Shown here one piece after another: positions 39,529 to 40,108 of a DNA stretch of 40,108 bases; position 1 is the first letter of the stretch; each line of letters starts with the position of its first letter. Under the pieces are notes generated by a model. That model made no database searches, was not told where the DNA came from, and saw nothing but the letters and a program-made list of their open reading frames with translations. Made by a program: the position numbers and the translations under genes. This DNA comes from W0P33-017 sp963640395 (GTDB lineage: Bacteria; Bacillota; Clostridia; Lachnospirales; Lachnospiraceae), in contig CAVHZH010000006.1 in the NCBI GenBank assembly GCA_963640395.1, forward strand, positions 1-40,108. The letters are read 5' to 3'.

Positions 39529-40098
39529 ATGAATGCAGACTATCTTTCACAAAATGTGTCTGAAAACTTGAAACGGATCCGCCAGTCAAAAGGGATGAGC
39601 CTTGACCAGCTTGCGGAACAGACGGGTGTCAGCAAAAGTATGCTTGCACAGATCGAGAGAGGGACAGCGAATCCGTCTCTCGGGGTGCTTGGAAAAATCA
39701 TCAGTGGTCTGAGAATCGAGTTTCAGACACTTATCACTCCGCCAAAGCAGGACTACTGTCTGGTTACACCGGAAAATCTCATACCGACGAAGGAGCTGGA
39801 GGCACAATATAAGGTGTGGACCTGTTTCCCGTTTGAGGATTCGCAGTCCGTCGAGGTATATCGGATCGATGTGGAGCCCGGGGGAGTATATGTGAGTGGC
39901 AGTCATGGGGAGAAAACCCGTGAGTATATTTCTGTTATCGACGGTACGCTTACGATCGATTGCCATAATCATCTGCAGCATATCAAAAAGGGGCAGGTGT
40001 ATAAATTCGAGACTGACCAGTCACATATATATAGAAATGATGGCATGAAAAAGGCAAGCTGCGTGTGCTTCTTTCTGGATTATGCACATGTAAGGTGA
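39529..40098 (+). CDS. XRE-family regulator with C-terminal cupin
   Basis: 189 aa. Residues about 10-65 are an XRE/lambda-Cro helix-turn-helix (LKRIRQSKGMSLDQLAEQT, then VSKSMLAQIERGTANPSL). Residues about 105-185 form a cupin barrel (VEPGGVYVSGSHGEKTREYI, then VIDGTLTIDC) that would bind a small ligand. PuuR of E. coli, which controls putrescine use, has the same architecture, so this protein may sense the amino compound handled by the cluster. The cupin has fewer His than metal-binding cupins. It is complete; its stop is 10 bp before the window end, and the operon may continue. Confidence 0.9.
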   Translation: MNADYLSQNVSENLKRIRQSKGMSLDQLAEQTGVSKSMLAQIERGTANPSLGVLGKIISGLRIEFQTLITPPKQDYCLVTPENLIPTKELEAQYKVWTCFPFEDSQSVEVYRIDVEPGGVYVSGSHGEKTREYISVIDGTLTIDCHNHLQHIKKGQVYKFETDQSHIYRNDGMKKASCVCFFLDYAHVR

Positions 40099-40108
40099 GG
40101 GAGTGGAT

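Noticed and set aside
1..40108. CRISPR array, tRNA genes, prophage or complete insertion sequence
   Set aside because: The repeats are dispersed and palindromic, not regularly spaced with unique spacers; no tRNA-like cloverleaf, phage gene or transposase gene was found on either strand.

Overview
The window is a chromosomal segment of a gut-type Lachnospiraceae (Clostridia) relative. Support comes from the class A RNase P RNA in a Firmicutes-like gene background, the dgt-dnaG-rpoD-trmK-nif3 gene order, Firmicutes-type GalT, strong AGGAGG ribosome binding sites, roughly 50% GC by eye, and a plant-arabinan utilisation locus. It contains one 10-base run of N (24195-24204), so the assembly is broken inside a promoter region. 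Names rest on recognised motifs and family resemblance; no database search was possible.

Layout. 1-8.8 kb: an aldo/keto reductase with two [4Fe-4S] motifs, then the housekeeping operon dgt, dnaG, rpoD, trmK, nif3-like, and a TGS-domain nucleoside kinase. 8.9-9.3 kb: rnpB with its own promoter. 9.8-11.8 kb: a little-known three-gene set (zinc-ribbon membrane protein, DUF5685, J-domain protein), convergent with pyrBI (11.85-13.2 kb, minus strand). 13.4-15.7 kb: a polar amino acid ABC importer. 15.9-18.7 kb: citrate synthase, an Sfp-type phosphopantetheinyl transferase and a YbaK-type deacylase, convergent with a PAP2-family membrane protein. 20.2-31.3 kb: an arabinan/arabinoside locus with a secreted GH43 lipoprotein, a cytoplasmic GH43, an HTH regulator with an unusual large C-terminal domain, an ABC importer without its own ATPase, GH51 and GH127. 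31.8-34.6 kb: galK-galT. 34.7-40.1 kb: a class III aminotransferase, a cytidylate-kinase-like protein, an APC permease, an iron-type alcohol dehydrogenase and an XRE-cupin regulator. I read this last block as uptake, transamination and reduction of an omega-amino compound.

How they work together. Arabinan would be cut outside the cell by the GH43 lipoprotein. Oligosaccharides would enter through the ABC importer, which needs an ATPase encoded elsewhere, and be finished in the cytoplasm by GH43 and GH51 (alpha-L-arabinofuranosyl) and GH127 (beta-L-arabinofuranosyl). galKT handles galactose, which often accompanies arabinose in pectic side chains. Similar AT-rich candidate operators lie upstream of both the GH43 gene and the importer operon.

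Most unusual content. The intergenic spaces are filled with small non-coding, hairpin-rich elements of at least four kinds. Family A (four copies) has GTAAC-starting inverted ends and, in the best copy, a perfect 8-bp target duplication, which resembles IS66-type ends. Three of its four copies sit just downstream of a predicted sigma-A promoter, so they would form the 5' leader of the next gene. Families A and B share a hairpin apex with an invariant core and covarying arms. Family C starts at the stop codons of two unrelated genes. A fourth element after nif3 is bounded by an 11-bp direct repeat.
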